The position numbers and the translations under genes are program-made. 63,247 nucleotides of DNA from Martelella mediterranea (GTDB lineage: Bacteria > Pseudomonadota > Alphaproteobacteria > Rhizobiales > Rhizobiaceae): positions 1 to 63,247 of the forward strand of contig NZ_JAINWJ010000051.1 of NCBI RefSeq assembly GCF_021021415.1, read 5' to 3'. The notes below the pieces were generated by a model. It saw nothing but the letters and a program-made list of their open reading frames with translations, did not search any database and was not told the origin of the DNA. Positions within the stretch are counted from its first letter, which is position 1. Every line of letters starts with the position of its first letter. Positions 8,791 through 16,138 of the stretch are shown piece after piece.

Positions 8791-10296
8791 ATGACCGCAG
8801 TGTTCCGCATAGACGGGCTGCGCAAGGCGTTCGGGCCGATCCAGGTGCTGGATGGCGTCGATCTGCGCTTGCGCTCCGGAGAAGTGACCGTGCTGATGGG
8901 AGCCAACGGTGCCGGCAAATCCACGCTGGTGCGCACCGTCACGGGTCTCTATCGCCCTGACAGCGGCACCATCACGCTGGCCGGTAAGCCGTTTACCCCC
9001 GCTACCCCCGCTGAAGCCATTCGCGCCGGCGTCGTCACCGTGCACCAGAACATCAATGACGGCGTTGCCGCCGATCTCGATGTCGCGACCAATCTCGTGC
9101 TCGACCGGCTGACCGGGCGTGGCGCTTCGGTGTTCTTCAATCCTTACAGGATTCGCAAACAGGCCCGTGTCGTCGCCGAAGCCATGGGGCTTTCGCTCGA
9201 TCTTTCCGCACAGGTCTCCGACCTGTCGCTGGCCGACCGCCAGATGGTGGCGATTGCCCGCGCCATGGCCCATAAGCCGCGCGTTCTCATTCTTGATGAG
9301 CCGACCTCGTCGCTCTCGAGCGCTGAAGCCGATCGCCTCTTTGCCCTGCTTGACAGATTGCGCGCCGATGGCGTTGCGATCCTCTATATCTCGCACCGCA
9401 TGTCGGATATCCGGCGGCTGGCCGATACCATCGTGGCGCTGCGCGATGGCCGGATCTCCGGCGTATTCGAGGGCCCGGAGCTGGATTACAAGGGCGCTGT
9501 CGACGCCATGCTCGGCCGCACCATCAGCCATGGCCATGTGGACGTGCGCGATGGCGGGACCGAGGTTTTTTCCGCAACAGACCTCCAGATTGCCCCCGGC
9601 AAAAAGCCGTTCTCGATGACGCTGCGCGAGGGCGAAATCGTGGCTGTCACCGGCCTTGTCGGCGTCGGCAAGACCGTGCTGGCGGAAACGTTGTTCGGCG
9701 CGCGCCGGCCCCATGGCGGGCAGATGTCGCTGGAAGGCAGGGCCTATGCGCCGAAAAATCCGGGCGCTGCCATTGGAAGCGGCGTGTTTCTGGTCGCCAA
9801 GGACCGCGCCGTCAGCGGCATCGTGCCGGACTTCAACATCTACGAAAACATCAGCCTGCCGTTCCTGAAGCGCCTGTCATCCTTCGGGATCATGAGCCGA
9901 TCGCGCGAAAAGGCGCAGGCGCGCGATCAGATTTCGGGCCTCAACGTTGTCTGCCGCACGGAGCGCGATGCCATGCAAACGCTATCGGGCGGCAACCAGC
10001 AGAAGGTGATGGTCGGACGCTGGCTGAGCCATGACGCGCGGTTGCTGATCCTCGACGAGCCGTTTCAGGGCGTCGACATCGCCGCCCGGCGCGATATCGC
10101 GTCGACCCTCAGGCAGTCGACCGGCGGCCGGGCCACGCTGGTCTTCCTGACCGAACTCGACGAGGCGTTCGAGATTGCTGACCGCATTCTGGTGATGTCC
10201 GAACACACGATAGTCGGCGAGCACAGAAACCTCGAAGTCGACCTTGATACACTTCTCGCCCAGATCGCCGGGCGTCTGGAAATGGTGAGCCAATGA
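8791..10296 (+). CDS. Ribose-type sugar ABC transporter, ATP-binding protein (two ABC domains)
   Basis: A 501-residue RbsA-like ATPase with two ABC modules. The first has Walker A GANGAGKST; the second has a VGVGKT Walker A and SGGNQQKVMVGRWL signature. ATG at 8782 is in frame, but GGAGG at 8775-8779 is too close to it; the ATG at 8791 has normal spacing. It energises uptake through the permease, whose start overlaps this stop (ATGA). Its position opposite mtnK suggests it imports the sugar that MtnK phosphorylates. Confidence 0.9.
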   Translation: MTAVFRIDGLRKAFGPIQVLDGVDLRLRSGEVTVLMGANGAGKSTLVRTVTGLYRPDSGTITLAGKPFTPATPAEAIRAGVVTVHQNINDGVAADLDVATNLVLDRLTGRGASVFFNPYRIRKQARVVAEAMGLSLDLSAQVSDLSLADRQMVAIARAMAHKPRVLILDEPTSSLSSAEADRLFALLDRLRADGVAILYISHRMSDIRRLADTIVALRDGRISGVFEGPELDYKGAVDAMLGRTISHGHVDVRDGGTEVFSATDLQIAPGKKPFSMTLREGEIVAVTGLVGVGKTVLAETLFGARRPHGGQMSLEGRAYAPKNPGAAIGSGVFLVAKDRAVSGIVPDFNIYENISLPFLKRLSSFGIMSRSREKAQARDQISGLNVVCRTERDAMQTLSGGNQQKVMVGRWLSHDARLLILDEPFQGVDIAARRDIASTLRQSTGGRATLVFLTELDEAFEIADRILVMSEHTIVGEHRNLEVDLDTLLAQIAGRLEMVSQ

Positions 10297-11360
10297 CCAA
10301 CGAAGAAAACGCACTCGCCCAGAATTCCGCCGTTGCGAAGCCGGAACACAAAGGCCGTCGTTCGGGCAATGTCCGCGCGCTGGCAATCCGTTATGGCTTT
10401 CTGGCGCTGCTGCTTGCGCTGGTGCTGATCTTCTCGATCGCCGCTCCGGGCTTTGCCTCGCCGCAGAGCGCGGTCTTCATCCTGCAATCGGTATCGATCA
10501 CCGGCATCCTGGCGCTCGGCGTCACGGCAACGCTGGTGGTTGGCGGCTTCGACCTCTCGATCGGCTCGGTCGCGACCACGGCGTTGATGGCGTCTTCCTA
10601 TGTCATGGTGGTCATGGGCGGCAACGCGTTTGAAGCTGTTGCCGTCTGCCTCGTGATCGGCGGATTGATCGGTCTTGTGAACGGCATTCTGATCGTCTAT
10701 GGCCGCGTTCCCGATCTGCTCGCCACGCTCGGCATGATGTTTCTGCTGCTTGGCCTGCAGCGCATTCCGACGGAAGGGCGTTCGATTGCCACCGGCATGA
10801 CGCTGCCGGATGGCTCGCAGGCCGAGGGCGCTTTCAGCGCTGCCTTTCTGGCGCTCGGTCGTCACCGCTTCGATTTCATCCTGCCCAATCTCGTGCCGGT
10901 CTCGGTCGTGGTGCTGATCGTTCTGGCGATCGCGATCTGGCTGTTTCTGGAGTTCACTCGGTTTGGCCGGATGATGTATGCCGTTGGCTCCAATGAGCGC
11001 GCGGCAGCCCTCGCCGGCGCGCCGGTAAACGGCTACAAGATCCTCGCCTATGTGATCTCTGCCGAGTTCGCCTCGATCGGCGGCATTCTGCTGGCCGCCC
11101 GGCTCGGTCGCGGCGATATCGCCTCGGGCAACAATCTTCTGCTCGATGCCGTGGCCGCGGCGCTGATCGGCTTTGCCGTGCTCGGCGCAGCAAAGCCCAA
11201 TGCCTTCGGCACGGCCATCGGTGCGCTGTTCGTCGGCATTCTGCTGCAGGGGCTGACGATGATGAACGCGCCCTATTACACCCAGGATTTCGTGAAGGGC
11301 GCTGTGCTGGTGATCGCGCTGGTCTTCACCTTCGCGCTCTCGACGCGGCATAAGCACTGA
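10293..11360 (+). CDS. Ribose-type sugar ABC transporter, permease
   Basis: A 355-residue integral membrane protein of the RbsC/BPD_transp_2 family with about ten hydrophobic segments. It carries the family stretch GGFDLSIGSVAT near residue 87 and AVGSNERAAALAG in the second half. It forms the channel with the ATPase (4-bp overlap) and the binding protein downstream. Confidence 0.9.
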   Translation: MTNEENALAQNSAVAKPEHKGRRSGNVRALAIRYGFLALLLALVLIFSIAAPGFASPQSAVFILQSVSITGILALGVTATLVVGGFDLSIGSVATTALMASSYVMVVMGGNAFEAVAVCLVIGGLIGLVNGILIVYGRVPDLLATLGMMFLLLGLQRIPTEGRSIATGMTLPDGSQAEGAFSAAFLALGRHRFDFILPNLVPVSVVVLIVLAIAIWLFLEFTRFGRMMYAVGSNERAAALAGAPVNGYKILAYVISAEFASIGGILLAARLGRGDIASGNNLLLDAVAAALIGFAVLGAAKPNAFGTAIGALFVGILLQGLTMMNAPYYTQDFVKGAVLVIALVFTFALSTRHKH

Positions 11361-11366
11361 ACATGA

Positions 11367-11389
11367 ACGGGCGGTTTTTTGCCGCCCGT
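11367..11389 (+). terminator. Intercistronic hairpin between permease and binding-protein genes
   Basis: ACGGGCGG and CCGCCCGT arms flank a T-rich loop 7 bp after the permease stop. There is no run of U after the stem, so it is more likely an mRNA-stabilising or attenuating hairpin that sets a higher level of the downstream binding-protein message than a full terminator. Confidence 0.55.
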
Positions 11390-11481
11390 CGACAGGACCG
11401 ATACTGGCGCCGGTATCGGGCACTGCGGGAGGAGGCGCAAGCGATCTCAAATCTGGATCTCAGACGTGGAGGAATGAGAAA

Positions 11482-12531
11482 ATGAAAATCACACGCAGAC
11501 TGTTCAACACCATGGCGGCTGGCGCAATGCTTTCCGCCGCAGCCATGCCGGCCATGGCCGCCGATATGCCGGCGCCCTTCGACAAGCCGGAAGATGTCAC
11601 CATCGCGCTGGTGCGCTATCTGTCGACCGGCGACTTCTTCCAGTCCTATCTGGCTGGCGTCGAAGCCCAGTCGAAGGCGCTCGGCCTCAATCTTCGCGTG
11701 CTCGACAGCCGCCAGGATGCCGCCCTTCAGGCCGACATGGTCGATCAGGCGATCGCGCTTGGCGTCGATGGTATCATTATTCAGCACGGCCTGACGGAAA
11801 GCATGCGCGAAGCCGCCCAGCGCGCCGTTGATGCCGGCATCGATGTCGTTGCCTTCGACGTGAATGTCGAAAACGACGCCATCCCGCAGATCGAGCAGTC
11901 GGACCATGATCTCGCCCGTCTGGCGCTGGAACAGGCAATCGAGGACAATGGCGACAGCTTTACCGCCGGCTATGTCTATGTCGCAGGCATCGCGCCGCTC
12001 GACCGCCGTGACGAGGTCTGGCAGGAATTCAAGGAAAAATATCCGGGCATCGACGAAGTTGCCACTTTCGGCACGCTCGACAATCCGATCGCCAACTCCG
12101 TTGCCAACCAGGCCCGCTCGGTGCTGTCGGCCAACCCGAACATCACCGTCATGTTCGCGCCCTATGACGAATTCGCCAAGGGCGTGAAGATCGCCGTCGA
12201 CGAGGCCGGCATGTCGGATGCGATCAAGATCTATTCGGCCGACGTCTCGACGTCGGATATTGCCGCCATGCGCGAGCCCGGCAGCGCATGGGTTGCGACG
12301 GCCGCCACCAATCCGGCTGTCGTCGGCGAGGTTTCGGTGCGGGCGCTCGCAATGATGCTCGCCGGCGAAGACCCCGGCCACAACGTCATCGTGCCGCCGA
12401 CGCTGATCACCCAGCAGGCTCTGCTCGATGACGACATCAAGAACATGCAGGAACTCAGCGAGAAACTGCCGGCCTTCGCCCACGCCGATGTCGCCACGCC
12501 CGACTGGATGCCGCTGCCCTCCAAGCAGTAG
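11482..12531 (+). CDS. Sugar ABC transporter, periplasmic substrate-binding protein
   Basis: A 349-residue RbsB-like protein (periplasmic binding protein type 1 fold). The N-terminus (KITRR, then a hydrophobic stretch ending AMPAMAA) is a Sec signal peptide with cleavage near residue 29. GGAGGAATGAG precedes the ATG. It is the third gene of the importer operon, separated from the permease by a hairpin. Ligand cannot be read from sequence; context suggests a 5-modified ribose. Confidence 0.88.
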   Translation: MKITRRLFNTMAAGAMLSAAAMPAMAADMPAPFDKPEDVTIALVRYLSTGDFFQSYLAGVEAQSKALGLNLRVLDSRQDAALQADMVDQAIALGVDGIIIQHGLTESMREAAQRAVDAGIDVVAFDVNVENDAIPQIEQSDHDLARLALEQAIEDNGDSFTAGYVYVAGIAPLDRRDEVWQEFKEKYPGIDEVATFGTLDNPIANSVANQARSVLSANPNITVMFAPYDEFAKGVKIAVDEAGMSDAIKIYSADVSTSDIAAMREPGSAWVATAATNPAVVGEVSVRALAMMLAGEDPGHNVIVPPTLITQQALLDDDIKNMQELSEKLPAFAHADVATPDWMPLPSKQ

Positions 12532-12552
12532 GTCGAGATTCTCCTAAGCGCA

Positions 12553-12608
12553 TCAGGCGGCTACCGCCTGAAGAACGCTGCGAAGCGAACCCCGGCGACC
12601 TGCCGGGG
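12553..12608 (+). terminator. Two tandem hairpins after the ABC transporter operon
   Basis: TCAGGCGG-CTA-CCGCCTGA (12553-12571) is followed by CCCCGGC-GACCT-GCCGGGG (12590-12608) and then CTCTGTTTGTTG. The second stem with the following T-rich run is a fair rho-independent terminator for the importer operon. Confidence 0.6.
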
Positions 12609-12615
12609 CTCTGTT

Positions 12616-13657
12616 TGTTGATTGCCACTGAGAACATGACCCGACGTGGCCTTATATTTCCATTCTCTCGGTGGAAACGCCGGGTCATGTATGGATGCCC
12701 TCGATTGCGCAAGAAGTTTGTTGAACGATTTGGACTTGTGATCGGGTGCGGTCATGTATCAGGCCTTTAACGCGGCAAATCACTGACCGCTGGCCGGTAT
12801 GGAGCTATGCGGATCTGGCGCAAATCAGTTCTGCGAGCTGCTGGCTCTCTGACCCGTATTCCTTTCCAGATCCTCTCTCACCGTATCCTTGTCCTTACCG
12901 TTCGCTGACCTCCTCACACTCCCGACGCTCTGACCCTGCTGGTTTACCTTCGTGCTTGCACTTAGCCAGCAGGCAGGGCCGGAGTTCTGTAATCCTCGTT
13001 CTTTGTCATCATCGCCCAGATTGACCGGGCCATCTTGTTGGCCAAAGCGATCGCAACCAGCATGCGCGGTTTGCGCGACAACATCCGACCCAGCCAGGAG
13101 CTTTCCGGAACGCCTTTGCGTCCCGCCCAGCGGATCACGGTCATCGCACCGATGATCAGCAGTCGCCGAATATCGCGTTGCCCCATCTTCGATGTTCGGC
13201 CCAGAACCTGTTTTCCACCACTTGAATGTTGGCGTGGAACCAGCCCCAGCCAGGCCGCAAAATCGCGCCCCCGCTTGAAGGTACTCATCGTTGGAGCAAA
13301 AGCGACTATCGCCATGGCGGTAACGGGCCCGATACCTGGCATGGTCATGAGCCGGACGGTGCTTTGCGACCGGGTCGCTTCGAGCTTGAGCACCTTCTCG
13401 AGCGCATCAATCTTTTCGGAAAGCACCTCGATCTGGTCAAGGTAAAGCCGTGCCGTTACCTTCTTGCGAAACGCAACGGTGCCATCTGCCCGAGCCCCGT
13501 GGAGTTGAAAGACCCGCTTTGCAAGGTCCACGCCAACAATGCTAACTTCGTTCATGGATGCTCTCTCCTTCCAGTGACGTTGCAAACATCACTTTGGCAC
13601 ATTGCGATGCCGTCGGGAGGGGCCATCCACTCCATCAGTTCTCAGTGGCAATCAACA
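12616..13657. mobile_element. Degenerate IS110-like insertion bounded by a 20-bp inverted repeat
   Basis: TGTTGATTGCCACTGAGAAC at 12616-12635 recurs as its exact reverse complement at 13638-13657, flanking about 1 kb that contains an internally deleted IS110-family transposase gene. The DNA just inside the right repeat resembles the DNA upstream of the intact IS110 gene at 61860-61930 (a CGATGCCG...CATCCAC...CATCAGTT pattern). The 20-bp repeat may belong to a different (IS21-like) element into which the IS110 copy inserted. From 12636 to 12961 I see no gene. Confidence 0.6.
12962..13555 (-). pseudogene. IS110-family transposase, internally deleted
   Basis: The protein starts with the family's VGVDLAKRVFQLHGA (first catalytic Asp of the DEDD nuclease) and ends with the transposase_20 half: PGIGPVTAMAIVAFAP, FAAWLGLVPRQHSSGGKQ, IRRLLIIGAM. 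After residue about 35 it jumps to the coiled-coil linker. Compared with the intact copy at 60835-61851, some 130 residues with the remaining catalytic acids are missing. The reading frame is intact, but the protein cannot be a working transposase. Confidence 0.8.
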
Positions 13658-13757
13658 CCGTTTTGTTTTTTCACAAAAATCGAGCACTTTTGATTCATCA
13701 AGGCTCCTCGCACGCCGGGGGTAAAATTCCCTTTGAACCGGAAAGCGGATGAAGTTC

Positions 13758-14084
13758 ATGGCTGGACGCCCAAGAAAAGCCGAAGCGGAAAAGAGCAAAC
13801 AGAGGGAAGTGTGGACGACAGATTGTCGTTGGGCGGAGATCCGTCACGAGGCAAAGGCTGCGGGAATGACGATTTCAGCCTATCTCTGCCAGAGGCGTAC
13901 TGACCGCCCGATCAGCGCCAGGCAGGGATTGCTGATCATCGAGACCTTGCAAGGTATCCGGGATCGGCAGGACCATCTGGTCGATGTGATTGATAGGAAC
14001 GGCGGGAATGCTGAAGTGCTCCAGGCGCTTCTCCGACTTGAGCGCGCCTATGATCGTGTCGTTGACGGCTTGGTGTTCCGATGA
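13758..14084 (+). CDS. MobC-like plasmid mobilisation protein
   Basis: About 108 residues (an ATG at 13749 is also possible). The charged N-terminus and the stretch VWTTDCRWAEIRHEAKAAGMTISAYLCQRR fit the ribbon-helix-helix style of MobC/relaxosome accessory proteins. The stop overlaps the start of the relaxase gene (ATGA), the usual layout of MobC and relaxase. It probably binds the transfer origin, which may lie upstream at about 13660-13750. Assignment is by context plus weak motif likeness. Confidence 0.6.
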   Translation: MAGRPRKAEAEKSKQREVWTTDCRWAEIRHEAKAAGMTISAYLCQRRTDRPISARQGLLIIETLQGIRDRQDHLVDVIDRNGGNAEVLQALLRLERAYDRVVDGLVFR

Positions 14085-16060
14085 TCCTGGGATGGTCGCC
14101 GCATAGCGGAGCGGATCTGCGGAGCAATCTGATGGCAGCGATCCGGTATCTGATCGCGCAGCGCGTAACCAAGGATATGAACGGGCAGCGCCTTTCTGTT
14201 CTCCGCGACCCTGCGCCGGAAGTCCTGATCAGTGACCCGCGGCTCGTGCTGGCTGCGATGCAGCTTCTGGAGACCAAGCATCGTTATTCGGTCGCGACCC
14301 TGTCCTTTGATCGCAGCGATATTGATGTCGCCGCATTCAATGCCGGTGATGCCGCCTCGCGAATGCAGGTTGGCCAGACATTGAACCTCTTCTTCCATGT
14401 GGCCTATGCCGGGCTGCCGCAGAGAGCCTGCTTTCATCCGCTTGTCGGCACGCACACGCATACCGGCCGACTGGAGGTGAACATCATGCTGCCGCGGGCG
14501 GTTTTGAAAGCAGATGGTAGCCCGCGCGCCTATAACGCCAATCCACCCGGGCGGGTCAGCCGCAGCCTTTGGGATTCCTTTCGTGATACGGTCAATGGCC
14601 GTTTCGGGTGGGCAGACCCTCTTTCGCCGCTGCGAAAGCGCGATTTCGCAATGACCGACAGGCAGCTAAAGCAAAGACGCGAGGCCGAGCGGAATGGCAA
14701 TGATCCTGGCGCCGATATGCGTGACAGGATCATCGAGATTGCCGCAGCCCACCTTGATTATACCCGCATATTTTCGCGGGAAATGCTTCTTGATGCGATT
14801 GCGCCGGAGCTGTCTGAGCTCGGCATTCGCGTTAAACGCAAGAATCTTCGTACGACAACGTTCACAGGACCCGGCCTGGAGCGTGATATCCGGTTGTCCG
14901 GCTATGCCTTTTCAGATCTCTTTCGCGAGGAAGACCCGCGACATAGCCTGTCGATGGGCGAGCGTCTGATCGAAAGAGCGGACGAGCTCCGGCGGGCGCC
15001 ATCACTTTTGGCCGTGGGAATGGAAAGGCGTGCGGCGCTCAATCGGTCCCGTTACCACTATCCGGATACGGTGCTGGAACGACCCGGTGATATTCTGAGC
15101 GGACCGGGACTTTCACTGCCGGCCTGCCATCAGGGCCATCTGGCGCTTTCCGGCGCCTTGTTCAGGCACAGGTCTAAAAGAACCGCAAACCATATCTGGA
15201 CAGAGCGGGACGGCGAGACAGCGCCATGGTCGGAAGAGCTCCGGATATCGAGCGACCTCGATATTCATCAATCACCGTTGTCCGCAGACGCCAGATCAGC
15301 GGGAACGAACAAGATCACGCGTCGGATCGGAGAGCTGTTCAGGTGCCTGCTCGGCCGCCTGATTGAACGACAGGCGTCTCACCTTTTGGCGAAGTCGCTT
15401 TTGCGCCTTGATCAGGCACGGTGGAGATCCCTCGAAAAACGATTGGAGTCAATGAATGGAAAAGAGGAAGGAAGCGCAGGTGAACTGGGAGGAGCTCGGT
15501 CGGGACATCAAGCGCCTGACCGCGCTGATCGACCCGTTGGAAATGCTTTTGATGCAGGAGAAAAATCCGGATATCTCGGCCCGGATCGAGCGGTTCATAG
15601 ACCAGATCCAGCGCGTGGCGGACCAGATGGATCGCGCGGTGACGGCGCTGGAGGCCGATCAGGAAACGCGGCGGAAAGTGAAGCATATCGAGACGCACAT
15701 CCTGGCGCAGGCACAAGATATATCGGCAATAAGGAACGATCTTTCAAAGGTGTTGACGGCGCTGGGCCAGCCGCTGGGAACATAACAGAATTTCCAACAC
15801 GGGCAGAGTTGATCCGGAGAGTGGCGGATGCAGCGGCACAGCGCGGTCAACCCATGCCGCGTGTCAGTTTCGTTGTTTATCAAGGCCAGGAGATGCTTCG
15901 TGGACAGACCCTCGACGGCCACTTCCTATATGATGGAAGCCGTGTGTTGGACATCGACCGCGACGGTCTTGTGCGTGAGTTGCGAGCTGGGGCAGCGGAG
16001 AAGGAAACGCCTTTCGAGGATGGTGATCCCGATCCCGCGCCTGACTTGCCGGAATTGTGA
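14081..16060 (+). CDS. Relaxase / mobilisation nuclease (HUH type, putative)
   Basis: A 659-residue protein. H119, H125 and H127 in the stretch HPLVGTHTHTGRLEVN form an HUH-like metal triad as in MOB relaxases. The upstream MobC-like gene overlaps its start. Residues about 465-570 are rich in Gly, Arg, Asp and Ala and look unstructured; this is where a second gene is encoded in another frame. After that, ordinary protein resumes to the end (TEFPTRAELIRRVADAAAQRG...). The catalytic Tyr was not identified. It would nick and carry the strand in conjugative mobilisation; no type IV secretion genes are in the window. Confidence 0.6.
   Translation: MILGWSPHSGADLRSNLMAAIRYLIAQRVTKDMNGQRLSVLRDPAPEVLISDPRLVLAAMQLLETKHRYSVATLSFDRSDIDVAAFNAGDAASRMQVGQTLNLFFHVAYAGLPQRACFHPLVGTHTHTGRLEVNIMLPRAVLKADGSPRAYNANPPGRVSRSLWDSFRDTVNGRFGWADPLSPLRKRDFAMTDRQLKQRREAERNGNDPGADMRDRIIEIAAAHLDYTRIFSREMLLDAIAPELSELGIRVKRKNLRTTTFTGPGLERDIRLSGYAFSDLFREEDPRHSLSMGERLIERADELRRAPSLLAVGMERRAALNRSRYHYPDTVLERPGDILSGPGLSLPACHQGHLALSGALFRHRSKRTANHIWTERDGETAPWSEELRISSDLDIHQSPLSADARSAGTNKITRRIGELFRCLLGRLIERQASHLLAKSLLRLDQARWRSLEKRLESMNGKEEGSAGELGGARSGHQAPDRADRPVGNAFDAGEKSGYLGPDRAVHRPDPARGGPDGSRGDGAGGRSGNAAESEAYRDAHPGAGTRYIGNKERSFKGVDGAGPAAGNITEFPTRAELIRRVADAAAQRGQPMPRVSFVVYQGQEMLRGQTLDGHFLYDGSRVLDIDRDGLVRELRAGAAEKETPFEDGDPDPAPDLPEL
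15456..15785 (+). CDS. Small helical protein encoded inside the relaxase gene in another frame
   Basis: A 109-residue ORF with ATG and an upstream purine-rich stretch (GGAGTCAATGA), read in a frame different from the surrounding relaxase. It has a strongly amphipathic, coiled-coil-like composition (ELGRDIKRLTALIDPLEMLL, IETHILAQAQDISAIRNDL) and reads like a real protein, while the relaxase frame over the same bases is low-complexity. RSF1010 mobB, nested in mobA, is a known precedent. Function unknown; perhaps a relaxosome accessory. Confidence 0.55.
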   Translation: MEKRKEAQVNWEELGRDIKRLTALIDPLEMLLMQEKNPDISARIERFIDQIQRVADQMDRAVTALEADQETRRKVKHIETHILAQAQDISAIRNDLSKVLTALGQPLGT

Positions 16061-16138
16061 TCTCGGTGCTCGTTGTCGATGCTGAACGCGCCGGTGCCAA
16101 ATGGCGCGTCATGTGTCCGTCCTCTGACCTGCTGTTCT

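Noticed and set aside
10065..11450. A 461-residue open frame antisense to the permease gene
   Set aside because: Rich in His, Arg and Gln, with no domain; it is the mirror of a GC-rich gene with clear function. The same applies to 3066-4454, 8761-9714, 11326-12483, 44180-45337 and 54033-55208.
13658..13757. A firm transfer origin upstream of the MobC-like gene
   Set aside because: The location fits and a short TTGAT-TC-ATCAA repeat is present at 13690-13701, but no recognised nic motif could be identified, so it is not listed as a feature.
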